Assembly: GCF_932526225.1 (NCBI RefSeq)
Contig: NC_064039.1
Coordinates: 7,625,459-7,689,458, forward strand
DNA from: Nematostella vectensis
Taxonomy: Eukaryota > Cnidaria > Anthozoa > Actiniaria > Edwardsiidae
Direction: 5' to 3'
Length of the DNA stretch: 64,000 bases
The translations under genes were made by a program, and so were the position numbers. The first letter of the stretch is position 1; each line of letters starts with the position of its first letter. Below are positions 23,258 to 34,848 of this stretch, in pieces. The notes beneath the pieces were generated by a model. It worked only from the letters and a program-made list of their open reading frames with translations. It did not search any database and was not told the DNA's origin.

Positions 23258-24205
23258 TTTTTCCCGAGTTGATCGATATAGGGCACAAATGATGAATACC
23301 CTTGCAAACTTAGGATAGGCTTAGGGATAAGCTTTCATGTTGCTTAGGGACTAAAAGATAAGCTTTCATGTTGCTTGTTAAGCAAATGGCTTTGGCTAGA
23401 ACTGCCTAGACTTGAGTGGGTGCTTTTAACACGTTTCGACATGTTATTTAGTCTATTTCCCTGTATTCAGACACAGTTGAAATTTTACATTTAATTACTT
23501 GGAGAATAACCAGGGTTGAAAAGTATGTGTTGTTACGAAATCTGGGGAAACCTGTTCACTGAAATTGCGTGCAAAGCGTAATTGTAATCAAACTTATTCA
23601 ATTTAGTATTATAAACTCCTCAACTCAATCTTTGGCAAGTGAACCATGCGGATACAGAGACACCGCTGGTTGATTCTTTCCCCTTTTTCGGTCGTGATTT
23701 CTGATGTTATGACGACAGTGGGAATTTAACAAGAATAACGATTAGCATCTACTTTTATTATATCTAGCTTTTGTCACGGAATTGGCACGTATAAATGACG
23801 GGAAAAAAAAGAAAAAGTTAAAACCCAAAACATTCATTTTTTTTTTAAATATAAAATTGGGGTTTAACTCCAGGAAAATCTGAAATGCGAGGAGAATGAG
23901 GCCATTATTCTGCCTCGTGGTTTGCAATGTGCGAAGTGCTATCTATGTGCAAGGTTTTCCGTCATCTCATGCGCAATGTTGTTTGTTTCTCTTGTTGGGC
24001 AGTGAAGTTTTTGATCATCAGTACGTTTCTCGCTTTCTAATAACCCTGGTTCTGAAAACTTGAAAACGAGCTACCTTATTGGCTTACTTTTTAGAACTCT
24101 CAAGGTAGCCACGGTATAGCGCGCGTAGCGCCACAGGGCATCCATGATAAGTATGCATTTCTTATTTATTTGACTTCATGAGAATACACTGTTCCAAGCA
24201 CTACG
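23258..24205. repeat. Segmental duplication, copy 1
   Basis: Begins TTTTTCCCGAGTTGATCGAT and ends near GAGAATACACTGTTCCAAGCA. It matches 24363-25500 over almost its whole length, with scattered substitutions and indels. Copy 1 lacks about 190 bp present in copy 2 at about 24882-25075. It sits right upstream of the B4GALNT-like first exon. It holds a frameshifted version of the candidate NCAPH2 terminal exon. Confidence 0.9.
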
Positions 24206-24362
24206 CTGAGGAAAACCTCCATGCCAGAAAGTGTATTACACATATTAACCTTGCTCTAATAATAGTTACTGCATTTAAATGATTTGCATATTTATCTAAA
24301 GGGTAAGATGGTGGAAAGTGCCTAAAATCGTGATTATCACGTGCTAGTTTAGGTTTATTCGT

Positions 24363-25500
24363 TTTTTCCCGAGTTGATCGATATCGGGCACAAATGATGA
24401 ATTGTCTTGCAAACTTAGGATAGGCTTAGGGATAAGATTTTATTTTGCTTAGGGACTCAGGGATAAGCTTTCATGCTGCTTGTTAAGCAAATGGCTTTGG
24501 CTAGAACTGCCTAGACTTGAGTGGGTGCTTTCAACATGTTATTTAGTCTATTTCCCTGTATTCAGAAACACAGTTGAAATTTTACATTTAATTACTTGGA
24601 GAATAACCAGGGTTGAAAAGTATGTGTTGTTACGAAATCTGGGGAAACCTGTTCACTGAAATTGCGTGCAAAGTGTAATTTTAATCAAACTTATCCAATT
24701 TAGTATTATAAGAACTCCTTTAAATTTGTGAGTATATTTACCTAACTCAATCTTTGGCAAGTGAACCATGCGGATACAGAGACACCGCTGGTTGATTCTT
24801 TCCCCTTTTTCGATCGTGATTTCTGATGTTATGACGACAGTGGGAATTTAACAAGAATAACGATTAGCATCTACTTTTGATCACCCATAACGGTTCAGTT
24901 GGATCAAAGATACCGATAGCACGAGAAAAGTAGGGGATAGGAAAAGATGTGAAGTATCGGTTCAGTGATAAATTGGAAGATAAAAATCAAATTCCTCTAA
25001 AAGCTTAGCGAGCAGCAGGGAACAAAATTTTAAATGCAACTTTTAAAATTCATCTTGATGTCAATTAAATCTTGCTTTCGTCACGGAATTGGCACGTATA
25101 ACTGACGGGAAAAAAGAAAAAGATAAAACCCAAAAAATTCATTTTTTAAAATATTAAATTGGGGTTTTACTCCAGGAAAATCTGAAATGCGAGGACAATG
25201 AGGCCATTATTCTGCCTCGTGGTTTGCAATGTACGAAGTGCTATGTGCAAGTTTTCCGTCATCTCATGCGCAATGTTGTTTGTTTCTCTTGTGGGGCAGT
25301 GAAGTTTTTGATCATCAGTACGTTTCTCGCGTCCTAATAACCCTGGTTCTGAAAACTTGAAAACGAGCTACCTTACTGGCTTACTTTTTGAAACTCTCAA
25401 GGTGGCCACGGTAGCGCGCGTAGCGCCACAGGGCATCCATGATAAGTATTCATTTCTTATATTTGACTTCATGAGAATACACTGTTCCAAGCAATACGGT
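24363..25500. repeat. Segmental duplication, copy 2
   Basis: Direct-orientation partner of 23258-24205. It shares the TTAGGATAGGCTTAGGGATA start and the GAGAATACACTGTTCCAAGC end. It contains the reading frame proposed as NCAPH2's last exon (25167-25348), which is open here and disrupted in copy 1. Confidence 0.9.
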
Positions 25501-28500
25501 TCTATTAATTAGACACGGACAAGGCATTACATATAAAAATTTAGTGCTTACCTTGGAATGAGTGAAGAACATCTTCCCCATATTTGTGGATATCAAACGG
25601 CGCGTGTTTTTCCTACATAAGACAAGATATTCAATATCGTAGTCCCCTACGCGACTTTTCTGAACTGTCACGTAATACACTTCAGCTCTTTTACAGTACG
25701 TCTGTCACGCACCGTGCTTCAGTTGTATTGACCTCTGTCACGAAATGAGCTAAGTTGTTTTGACCTCTGTCACGCAATGCGCTTCAGTTATATTGACCTC
25801 TGTCACGCAATGCGCTTAGTTGTATTGACCTCTGTTACGCAATGCGCTTAGTTGTATTGACATCTGTCACGAAATGCGCTTAGTTGTATTGACCTCTGTC
25901 ACAAAATGCGCTAAGTTGTTTTGACCTCTGTCACGCAATGCGCTTAGTTGTATTGACCTCTGTCACGAAATGCGCTTAGTTGTATTGACCTCTCTCACGA
26001 AATGCGCTTCAGTTGCATTGACCTCTGTCACGAAATGCGCTTAGTTGTTTTGACCTCCGTCACGCACTGTGCTTCAGTATCCGCAGCAAATTAATGAACA
26101 GATCAGAATTTACACAAAATATTGAGGCGTCCGCAGCCAGAGACCAATAGGAAAGCATGGTGCTTTAATTATAAAAGTCATATTTGATAGCATGATAAAA
26201 AGTTACAAACTAAAAAACACAAGCTACAAACCTCTTCTTCCAAGGTTGGCAGGATTTTGTTTTCCCAGGTCCGAACACGCTTGCTAAGGTCTGTCTCCTG
26301 AGCATACTGCTGTGCTTCCATCAAGTACCCCTCCTGATAAGGGAACATTTTAGTCAGGGTTAAGGGGGGTGCACATACACCTCCTGATATGGGAACATCT
26401 TAGTCAAGGTTAGGGGGTGCACATACCCCTCCTGATATGGGAACATTTTAGTCAGGGTTAGGGGGGTGCACATACACCTCCTGATATGGGAACATTTTAG
26501 TCAAGGTTAGGGGGGTGCACATACCCCTCCTGATATGGGAACATTTTAGTCAGGGTTAAGGGGGTGCACATACCCCTCCTGATATGGGAACATTTTAGTC
26601 AAGGTTAGGGGGGTGCACATACACCTCCTGATATGGGAACATTTTAGTCAAGGTTAGGGGGGTGCACATACCCCTCCTGATATGGGAACATTTTAGTCAG
26701 GGTTAAGGGGGGTGCACATACACCTCCTGATATGGGAACAATTTAGTCAAGGTTAGGGGGGTGCACATACCCCTCCTGATATGGGACATTTTAGTCAAGG
26801 TTAAGGGGGGTGCACATACACCTCCTGATATCGGAACATTTTTGTCAGGGTTAGGGGGAGTATACATACAGTAGGGCAGTGTTCAACCCTTCCTGATATT
26901 TCAACTGTTTAGTCAGGGTTGGGGGGGGGGGTTATAAATAGGGCAGTACATACCCCTCCTGATTTGTAAACAGTTTAGTCAGGGTTAGGGGGAGTGTAAG
27001 TACATGGGGCAGTGTACATACCCCCCCTGATTTGTAAACAGTTTAGTCAGGGTTAGGGGGAGTGTAAGTACATGGGGCAGTGTACATACCCCCCCTGATT
27101 TGTAAACAGTTTAGTCAGGGTTAGGGGAAGTATACATGTGGCAGTGTACATACCTACCCCTCCTGATATGGGAAAAGTATTGTTAAAAACTGCTGTAGGG
27201 ATTGACCAGAGTGAAGTTAGTTCCTTATTCGCAGTTCCTTTTTCGTCTGTTTCCTTATTCGCTCAGTTCCTTATTCAAATCCGGGGGGGGTACTTACATG
27301 ATACCTTTTAATTCGAGTTGAAACAGTATTTAGGCATAACAGTTTATTCAGAACAAGTCCAACAGCATTATTGTCGGGTAAATTTGGATGCTTTAACGTG
27401 CACGCTGCTAAGCGGAGCTGTAAACATGAGACTCTATCTGCTACAAAAGGTCAAATTACGAAATGCGTGCAATCGCTTTCACAAATGAATCTAGCAAAAG
27501 AGAGGAAATCTACCTCTCATCTAATAATGTATTTGTATCTTGGGCTTTCTTTCCAAACGCATTAATTAGGGATTGGGCAGCTAACTCTAGCTTATCCACA
27601 TTTCTTATCCAAAACGATAAGAGATTCGGTCACCAATGCAGAACAAGGACCACACTCAGTTGACAACCAAAAACACTGAGTGTAATCATCACTTCCATCC
27701 ACTTACCACATATTTCCGAACTAGATCTTCATAACTTGACACAACAAGAACATCTGCAGCTGCTTCCTCAAACGCTATGAATATCAAAATCAGGCATAAG
27801 TCTATTTCTTTCTCTGTATTCATAACTCAATACGCCATTGGTCCAAATGGACCAATCTCATGATAAACTCAAAGAAAATACCCACCCATGGGGGGAATGT
27901 TGACAATGGCTTGCTCATCATCATGCCTAGGGTCGCAGAACCCACCAGCTTCATCTTCATCATCGTCCTGATCATTGCTTCCAATATCCCCTAAGTTAGA
28001 ACAGTTCATCACTTAAATTTTTAACCTTTTTGGAAGCTCCCCCCTCTCCTCTGGCATGTTGTATATGCTAACTGAATACCAAAATCTACTTAATTCTGTT
28101 CTCTTCTAATTTTTCCTTGTGTTTAAGATATCAACATAAAAAAATTGGCTGAAAGTATACTGAACATCAAATTATATTTCTTAAAGTATTTTACTCTATT
28201 CTTATACAAAATATGAGTTGGGATATTTGGTGGTCTGATTTAAGACTGTGTGTAATTTAACATTGATTAATGAGATTTACATCTACTGTAGCTGCAAGTT
28301 ATTAATGATTATTTGGGAGTAAAACTGACAAGTCAGAAATAGCTGGCACTAAAAGCAATGATTGTACCATAATCATCTTGTGGGAAAGGCTCATTTTCAT
28401 CTATGTCAGGATCTGGAGCATTGAGCTCATCAAACTGCTCTTCAGTCAGGTACTGTGCCTAAAAGAAAACATATCCAGGACTGACTCAGAAAAATGAAGA

Positions 28501-31500
28501 GTTTAATGGGGTTTACAACAGTCATAAACCAGCAGTCATAAACCAGCTTTCATAAACCAACAGTCACAGTGGGTGAATAGATCTTCTAAGTGATAACAGT
28601 ACTCAAGAACTACTGTTAAGTAGTTCTCACCAGAATTTTCTTCTGTTTCTTATCCAGCTCCTGTCTTCGTCTGTACTCCACCCAGAACAAGTATTCGAAC
28701 TCTGCAAAGATTAGCTCAGGTATACAATACGCTTAACTGCAATTCCCCTACACAGACACATCTGGCTGAATAACTCAACTCATGCAACACATCTTTTACA
28801 CATTACAGACACTTTCAGTAGAACTTGATTCAAACAAACAAATCCATAACATTTGACAGTATTTTCTCCAAACAGACAATAATTTTGACTAAATTGTCTT
28901 ATACTGTACATATATAAACACATCTTCTATTTTACAAACACATCTTCTATTACACATACAGTACTGTAAGTTAACTCACTGAATTATTAAAGCATCGCCT
29001 TCATGTTCAAGAAAAGCAATCAATGAAAACAAACATACTATGTGTAGTACCTTTCATTGCAGGGGCTTTCAGTGGATTCTTAGGAAACTTTGAAGAGTGA
29101 GAATGAACTAAAAGACATTAAACAAATATGTAAAAAAAATGGGTAAGGAATAGACATATTAAGGATCTTAATACTCAATATTAATTATATTTATTCTCTA
29201 TGCATTTTTATATTTGTTATAGATACAGTATTCAAAGGAGACACAATTCATAGATCCGACATGTCAATCACGCGCCCACGAATAGCTAATCAGGAAAGAG
29301 ATGATGCAATAACAGCCATGTGGTCCCACAAATGTCCCACAAAAAGTTGGCAATCGACGGCGAAAAAGATTGCTTTGACATATTTTTCTGTGAATCTTGA
29401 CAAGCAAATATTAAGCATTTTCCGGTCAGCATAGAAAGTGCCCTTTTTTTTTTGACCGGCCACATTTATGAATTATTATCACTCTATATACTATACATTG
29501 TATGGAATGAATTTACATACTTACAAGCCATTGCACAAAACTCGTGTATAGGTATGAGCACTGGATGTGAAGGGTTGGCTTCTGTTCGTTTTCTCTTTCT
29601 CTTGGTTTCCTTAGCCATCCCAAGAATAGAAGGGGGCAATTTGAATGGCCTACCTATAAAATGAAGATACATTTGTAGGTGCAACTCTTAAGAGATTCAT
29701 CGCAACATGTTATAGTGATTTTTAATGAAAAAGGTAAATGCTTGCCTTCACAGAGTTCTATCTTCTAAAAACTAAGCAGAATCATGCTGTTCAAGATGTG
29801 TATTTTTCATCAATTCACAACATTTTGGCATAGTCATTGACCTGCTTCTTGCATCTGAATATATGATAGGGCTGTATGGACTTTACAGCTCTCAAACCAA
29901 TAAGAAAACATATGAATTATTACTGTACTTGACACTGGACTAGTGTTTAATCGAGAAAAATTATCATATCATATACTTTACCATTATTTACCTTTTCTGA
30001 ATGGTTTCTCATCATTACTTTTAGGGGCATGAGGATCAAGGAGTTCCCAAGGATCTCTTGACTAAAAGTCACAAGTTATGTTTTAGTAGAAGACAAACAC
30101 TACAAGATCCTCCTCCCAAACAGATATTGCCACCAAATTAGTGATAAGCAAATAATTCAGAGCTTAAATTCAATTACAAAGCCAACTATTCTACCTAAGA
30201 AAATGTTTGGCATAAGTGACACAATAATAAAATGCACCAAGAACAAACACTATGTAACATGTTTTGCTCACATGGTATGCAAATTACATTATTTTAAGGA
30301 TTTCGAATGGTCACTCACTGTGGCTTTGCTAAGAGCGGCTACAGAAGGAGCATGCTTTTGTCTCAATTGCATTCTTTCCTCAGGGACATCCTACAAGTTA
30401 AATATTATTTCAGAAATGGCAAGATGTCTATATGAGCAACTTTTAGCTGAAACTTCTTGTTGTTTACATACTGTACACCATATACAGAACAACTTTATAC
30501 TGTATTGTCATGGACTGTATACTTTCAGCAGAAAAAGGAAATAGAAGGACAATGACTCCTTTCTTAAAAAAATAAGTTGGCAAAAAGAAAGAAATGTCAG
30601 CTGATAGTTGTAAAACTCGGAGTCCAAAATGAGACAAGGCTTAAAATACTAGCACTTTTCTGACTTTGAGCATAGTTAGTAGAGGGAGATTCTACTAACT
30701 ATGCTTTGAGGAAACAACTTGACGACCTTGAAATTGCTAAAGATATGGCTTTCTGTTATCACAATAATTGTCATAATTGAAGATCAGATGTTTGGAGGAT
30801 GTGGCTGTCAATAATGAAAAGAAGAAAACTAAGAGAACTAATAAGAGGAACGAGGATCCTCTACTTCAGGAGAAGGGAAACATCAGAGACGTTTCAGTTT
30901 TTTTGCTTGGAAGCAAAGTGAGTACTAATGGAGGTACAGATGAAGATGTCAAAGCCGGAATTTAATGAATTTTGCAGAAGGTCCAGAAAGCCAGAGACAC
31001 CAAAACAACAACAAAGCTCCCTATCTTTGACACCAACATCAAGTCTGTAGATGACTAACCACCAAAGCAATGCTTGGAAAAGTGCATGCATTCCTCAATA
31101 GATGTCTAAGAAAGATTCTTCAGACATGGTGGCCAGAAATGATCAGCAACTAGGAGTTATGTAGAATGACTGACCAGGAACCAGTGGGGAGGAAACACAA
31201 AGATGACATTACCAGACAAGCAACATGGAATCCATCTGGGAAGCGCCAGTGTGTCAACCAAAGAACACAAAGAGTCAGGGTGTCGACAAGGAGATCAGAA
31301 AAGCGGGTCAAAGATGAGAAGAACTGGAGTAGGTTGCCCAATACTGCTCTTACCTCTGCTTGCTCGTCATATGCATGCTCTTCAATAGCATCCCCAGCCA
31401 AATCCTCACAACCATTACCATCATCATCATCATCATAGTGGTTATCTCCAGGCCCTATCATGCTGATGTCTTGGGCCTGGGAGTCGGTCACAACTTAAGA

Positions 31501-34304
31501 GAAATATAATCCAGGCTAGTTAACAGGACAATCAAAGAGTTTGGTTTGTTGTTGGGAGTCAGTCACGACTTTAGAGAAATGTAATCCAGGCTTGTTAACA
31601 GGATAATTAAAGAGTTTGGTTTCTTGTTGGGAGTCAGTCATGACTTAATAAGAGAAATGTAATCCAGGCAAGTTAACAGGATAATTAAAGAGTTTGGTTT
31701 GTTGTTGGGAGTCAGTCACGACTTAAGAGAAATGTAATCCAGGCAAGTTAACAGGATAATCAAAGAGTTTGGTTTGTTGTTTTTATAACACAATGACTGA
31801 ATCACCTTGCTCTTCAAGTACAGGCTTGGGATCTGAAATAGTCTCTGCAAAACAAATTAAGCATTTAGAGGATTAATTCAGCTCCAATTTTCACAATTTT
31901 AATACAAATGCTTGCGGTCTGATAAAGTTCACATACACAAGCTTTTACAATAACCTATAAAGAGTGAAGGTCGCTCCCTTTGTTTATGGGACTACTGTAA
32001 GATAGACAACCCTATCTACACTTCAAGGCCCATCTAATTAATCCATCTTATAGCATGAGGTCAGGCAGCAAGCATCAGCCATAGCCAACAAGGGAGGATC
32101 ATTTGTCACTTTATAACAGTGAAATATCAGCCCTGTTAATGTTAAATGTCAATGTTCTTGTATTGGACCTGTATGTAATTCAGTTCGTAACTGCGATTGA
32201 ATTAAACTATATATACAGTATTACTGTATAGAGTTCTGGGGACGGTTCCTGGAAAGCAGGTTAGTGCTAACCCAGGAATAAATATGGCTATCTCAACACT
32301 TGATTGGATAAAATGAGGCATTCATTCCTGGAATAGTTATTTTGCTTTTTATAGGTACCCGGCCCTGTAGTGGAATGAAAGCTGTTCTCTGCTGATGAAC
32401 CTTTACCTTTAGCCATAGCTTGTTGGGGGGTTGAGGTTGGCAAACGGGAGAAGGAGTTATCAAGCAAAGAGAGATGTGCAAGGTCCAGTATCAGAGCACC
32501 AGACTTGTGAATGCAACAGGTATTCATCTACAACCAGAGATAAACAAACAGTTTAATGGAATATAAGAACCCATTTTTTGAAATGTCAAGAGTAAATCAT
32601 AACACAAATTGTACTGTAGCATACCTTGAAATCATTCCGGCTTCCCAACACCTCACCAGTTTGACTGTGGAACAACAACAAGGACGAATCCCAATTGTGA
32701 ATATAAAAGTACACGGCAAGTAAAACCATCATCTCAAAAACACAAAATACTGAACATTAATTTATTCACCTTAGCAAAACATCTTGTCTCTCTTTTTCCC
32801 CAAGAGGAATCAAAGCCAAAGGAGTCCTGGGTATCAATGGTGACTAGAGCAGCAAATGAACTGGTTTACAAGTGTCCTTATTTTACAGTGGCTACAATTA
32901 AATACAATCGTATCATTCTGACCATTAATCCCTACCTCAGCTAAACAGTCTATATCTTCCTTCAGATCAATATTTTTAGCCTCTTTGATGTCATCCAGGG
33001 ACAGAAACTAAAAATACAATCACATTATTTCTTATGTAACACTTGTGTTTTTAAGACTTGGCATAACACAAAATATCCTTATAATTTTCTTACATCGTCC
33101 TCTTCTTTGAAGGTTGTATCTTTGTCTTGACCATTCTCATCTACAGATGCAGCTTGTTGTAGCCGTCTAATACAAAAAATACAGTAACAAGGATGCTAAC
33201 ACTTTAATTATGACAACCCATCAACATGTCTAGAAACCTGATACACTTACACTGTATTATGAGAGGGAGCATACTGTATTGAAAAGACTAAAGCTATATT
33301 CATGCTCACAATTAATTAATCAAAATAAAATGGTCAACTTTAGTCACAAACGAATGGCTAGAAATCTTTTAGTTGGGGGAGAGGGGGTACAGGGGGCAAG
33401 AGACCTTTTTCCCCATACTTGATGTTCTTGTAAATTTTTCGACTCTACTAGAAGTTTGGGATTCCATCAAAGCAAACAAGGTCAATGGGATATTCATTAT
33501 ACAGCATTTTGAGCTTTTTGTATCAAAGTATTGTGTTGTTTTACATGTGGCATCACAATGAAAGCGTGCATAACACTGTAAGTGTATAATAAAAGCTCTT
33601 ATTCTTGCTGGCTAGGAGAGCTTACTTTTTGCTGGCTATCAGATCGAGCGTCTGATACACAAGCGTGTAGAGGTACTCGACTTTCTTGCTATAAATACAT
33701 GCAGAGCCTTGGATCAACAAAGCCGCCTCCGCAAAGTTCATAGATGTCTTGCCTCCATCAAATGAAATCTGAATTTTCTCAATCTGAAACAATCAAAAGA
33801 TAAAAATATTAATTCTCTGTTAATAGAGAAAAGCGGGGGATATGAAAGAATAGACACAGTAGTAGTTAAAAACAATAACAATCCTTTGAGGGATTGGAAG
33901 GGTTTTTATTTGATAAACAGCTGTTCAAATATGAGCAATGATTCTAAAGTTATTATCTTGCTCATTATACTTGAACTTTTAACATAACAAAATTAGCACG
34001 TGCATCTTAAAGGCTATAAATGACTCACTAATGCGATAGGTGATAGTTGCAATCTATACATGTTTAATTTTAATCTGTTTTACTTGGATCTCTAATGGAA
34101 AATGTATTTGTAAGATCTTGAGACATCTTTAATACTTATAAATCATCAATTTGATGTGTGTATACAAACCTCTTGTAGATACTCTTCCAGTTGGGTAGCA
34201 ACATCAATGTCCCAATTCTTTGTCATATCTCTGATTGGTTGCAGCAAATAGCTATAACGCGACATCAGGTCACCATCAGGGTTGCTAGCTACCTGGGTCG
34301 GCAT
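25167..34304 (-). CDS. NCAPH2: Condensin II subunit H2 (NCAPH2)
   Basis: Nineteen phase-consistent exons: 34170-34304, 33626-33783, 33094-33166, 32936-33007, 32770-32843, 32625-32664, 32407-32527, 31806-31844, 31354-31493, 30319-30390, 29992-30061, 29525-29653, 29051-29107, 28631-28701, 28368-28458, 27886-27990, 27707-27774, 26232-26333, 25552-25612. A candidate twentieth is 25167-25348. Conserved blocks are [18 protein letters not shown] at the N-terminus, [68 protein letters not shown] and [13 protein letters not shown]. Together these identify the kleisin-type subunit of condensin II, which bridges SMC2/SMC4 in chromosome compaction. Length is about 619 residues with exon 20 (human 605). 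The last exon lies in duplicated DNA and does not clearly match the family, so the C-terminus is uncertain. Confidence 0.92.
25695..26080. repeat. ~32-bp minisatellite in NCAPH2 intron 18
   Basis: About a dozen units like GCGCTTAGTTGTATTGACCT then CTGTCACGAAAT lie between exons 18 and 19. Confidence 0.9.
26331..27170. repeat. ~49-bp minisatellite containing copies of the exon-18 splice acceptor
   Basis: Unit ACCTCCTGATATGGGAACAT then TTTAGTCAGGGTTAGG and GGGGTGCACATAC. About eleven good copies run to 26870, then degenerate ones follow to 27170. On the gene's strand each unit reads ...CTGACTAAAATGTTCCCATATCAG then GAGG(G/T)GTA, which is the same 3' splice site and first exon bases as real exon 18 (boundary at 26333/26334). 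Confidence 0.9.
27171..27706. other. NCAPH2 intron 17, non-repeat part
   Basis: No exon or repeat recognised. Short ORFs at 27371-27663 lack homology. Confidence 0.5.
30765..31330 (+). mobile_element. LINE reverse-transcriptase remnant in NCAPH2 intron 9
   Basis: Plus-strand fragments in shifting frames match the late RT/C-terminal part of a non-LTR element. [21 protein letters not shown] is a typical YLGS-x-[IV]-S-x-DG...I segment. Later come [10 protein letters not shown]-like, [17 protein letters not shown]-like and [15 protein letters not shown] pieces. Stops and frameshifts show it is dead. It ends close to exon 9. Confidence 0.6.
31479..31790. repeat. ~75-bp repeat containing copies of the exon-9 splice acceptor
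   Basis: Four units (starts near 31479, 31554, 31629 and 31707) of GGGAGTCAGTCACGACTTAA then GAGAAATGTAATCCAGGCAA and GTTAACAGGATAATC... The unit at 31479 spans the true exon 9 boundary at 31493/31494. On the gene's strand the others repeat CATTTCTCTTAAG then TCGTGACTGACTCCC, a diverged copy of the exon's own start. Confidence 0.85.
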
Positions 34305-34378
34305 TTTAGATATACTTTTTCACCCCTGGTTAACAAAAAAAATAAAAAGACATAATAGGGTTAGGGAAGAAGGTTCGA

Positions 34379-34425
34379 TCTTCCCGCCATTTTTGAAATG
34401 ATTACATTATTTGTACGCATGCGCA
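34379..34425. promoter_or_regulatory. NCAPH2/DDRGK1 bidirectional promoter motifs
   Basis: The start codons of NCAPH2 (-, 34304) and DDRGK1 (+, 34849) are 545 bp apart. Within the gap, TTCCCGCCATTTTTGAAA at 34381-34397 combines an E2F/CDE-like TTCCCGCC with a CHR-like TTTGAA about 75 bp upstream of the NCAPH2 ATG. ACGCATGCGCAGG at about 34414-34425 resembles an NRF-1 site. The E2F/CHR pairing is what vertebrate cell-cycle promoters use. This is a match only, not tested. Confidence 0.4.
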
Positions 34426-34848
34426 GGTGACAGCCTCTGACCAGCAAGTAAGATAATCGCTGGCGATATTTCATTACACAACAGGGACCCTTATCTCATT
34501 TTTTACAAGAAAGAATCAAGCTCTAAAAAGAGTAAAAATAGTAGATCACGCAAAGATTGTTTTTAAATTATGGAAAGGACTGAGGAACAGCATTTGCAAA
34601 GTGCAAACTTTACCAGAGTAATTTATGTGGATATCTCATTTCACGCATTCTCCGATAGCTTTTCTATTCACATATGAAAAGATAGTATGCTTCCATATAA
34701 ATTAACGCTAGGTCAACTTTCTAAGGCCCAACTCTGATGCTGTTGAGAAGCTGCTTCTTTTTACTACTTCATCCTGGGTTGCCTGTGGTAAGATCGTATG
34801 AGAGTGTTCGCAGGGGTTGCTGGGTAATTGAGAGGGCCACAAGCAAAG

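Noticed and set aside
25695-27170. Possible CRISPR-like repeat arrays
   Set aside because: The units are contiguous tandem repeats without unique spacers and lie in introns of an animal gene.
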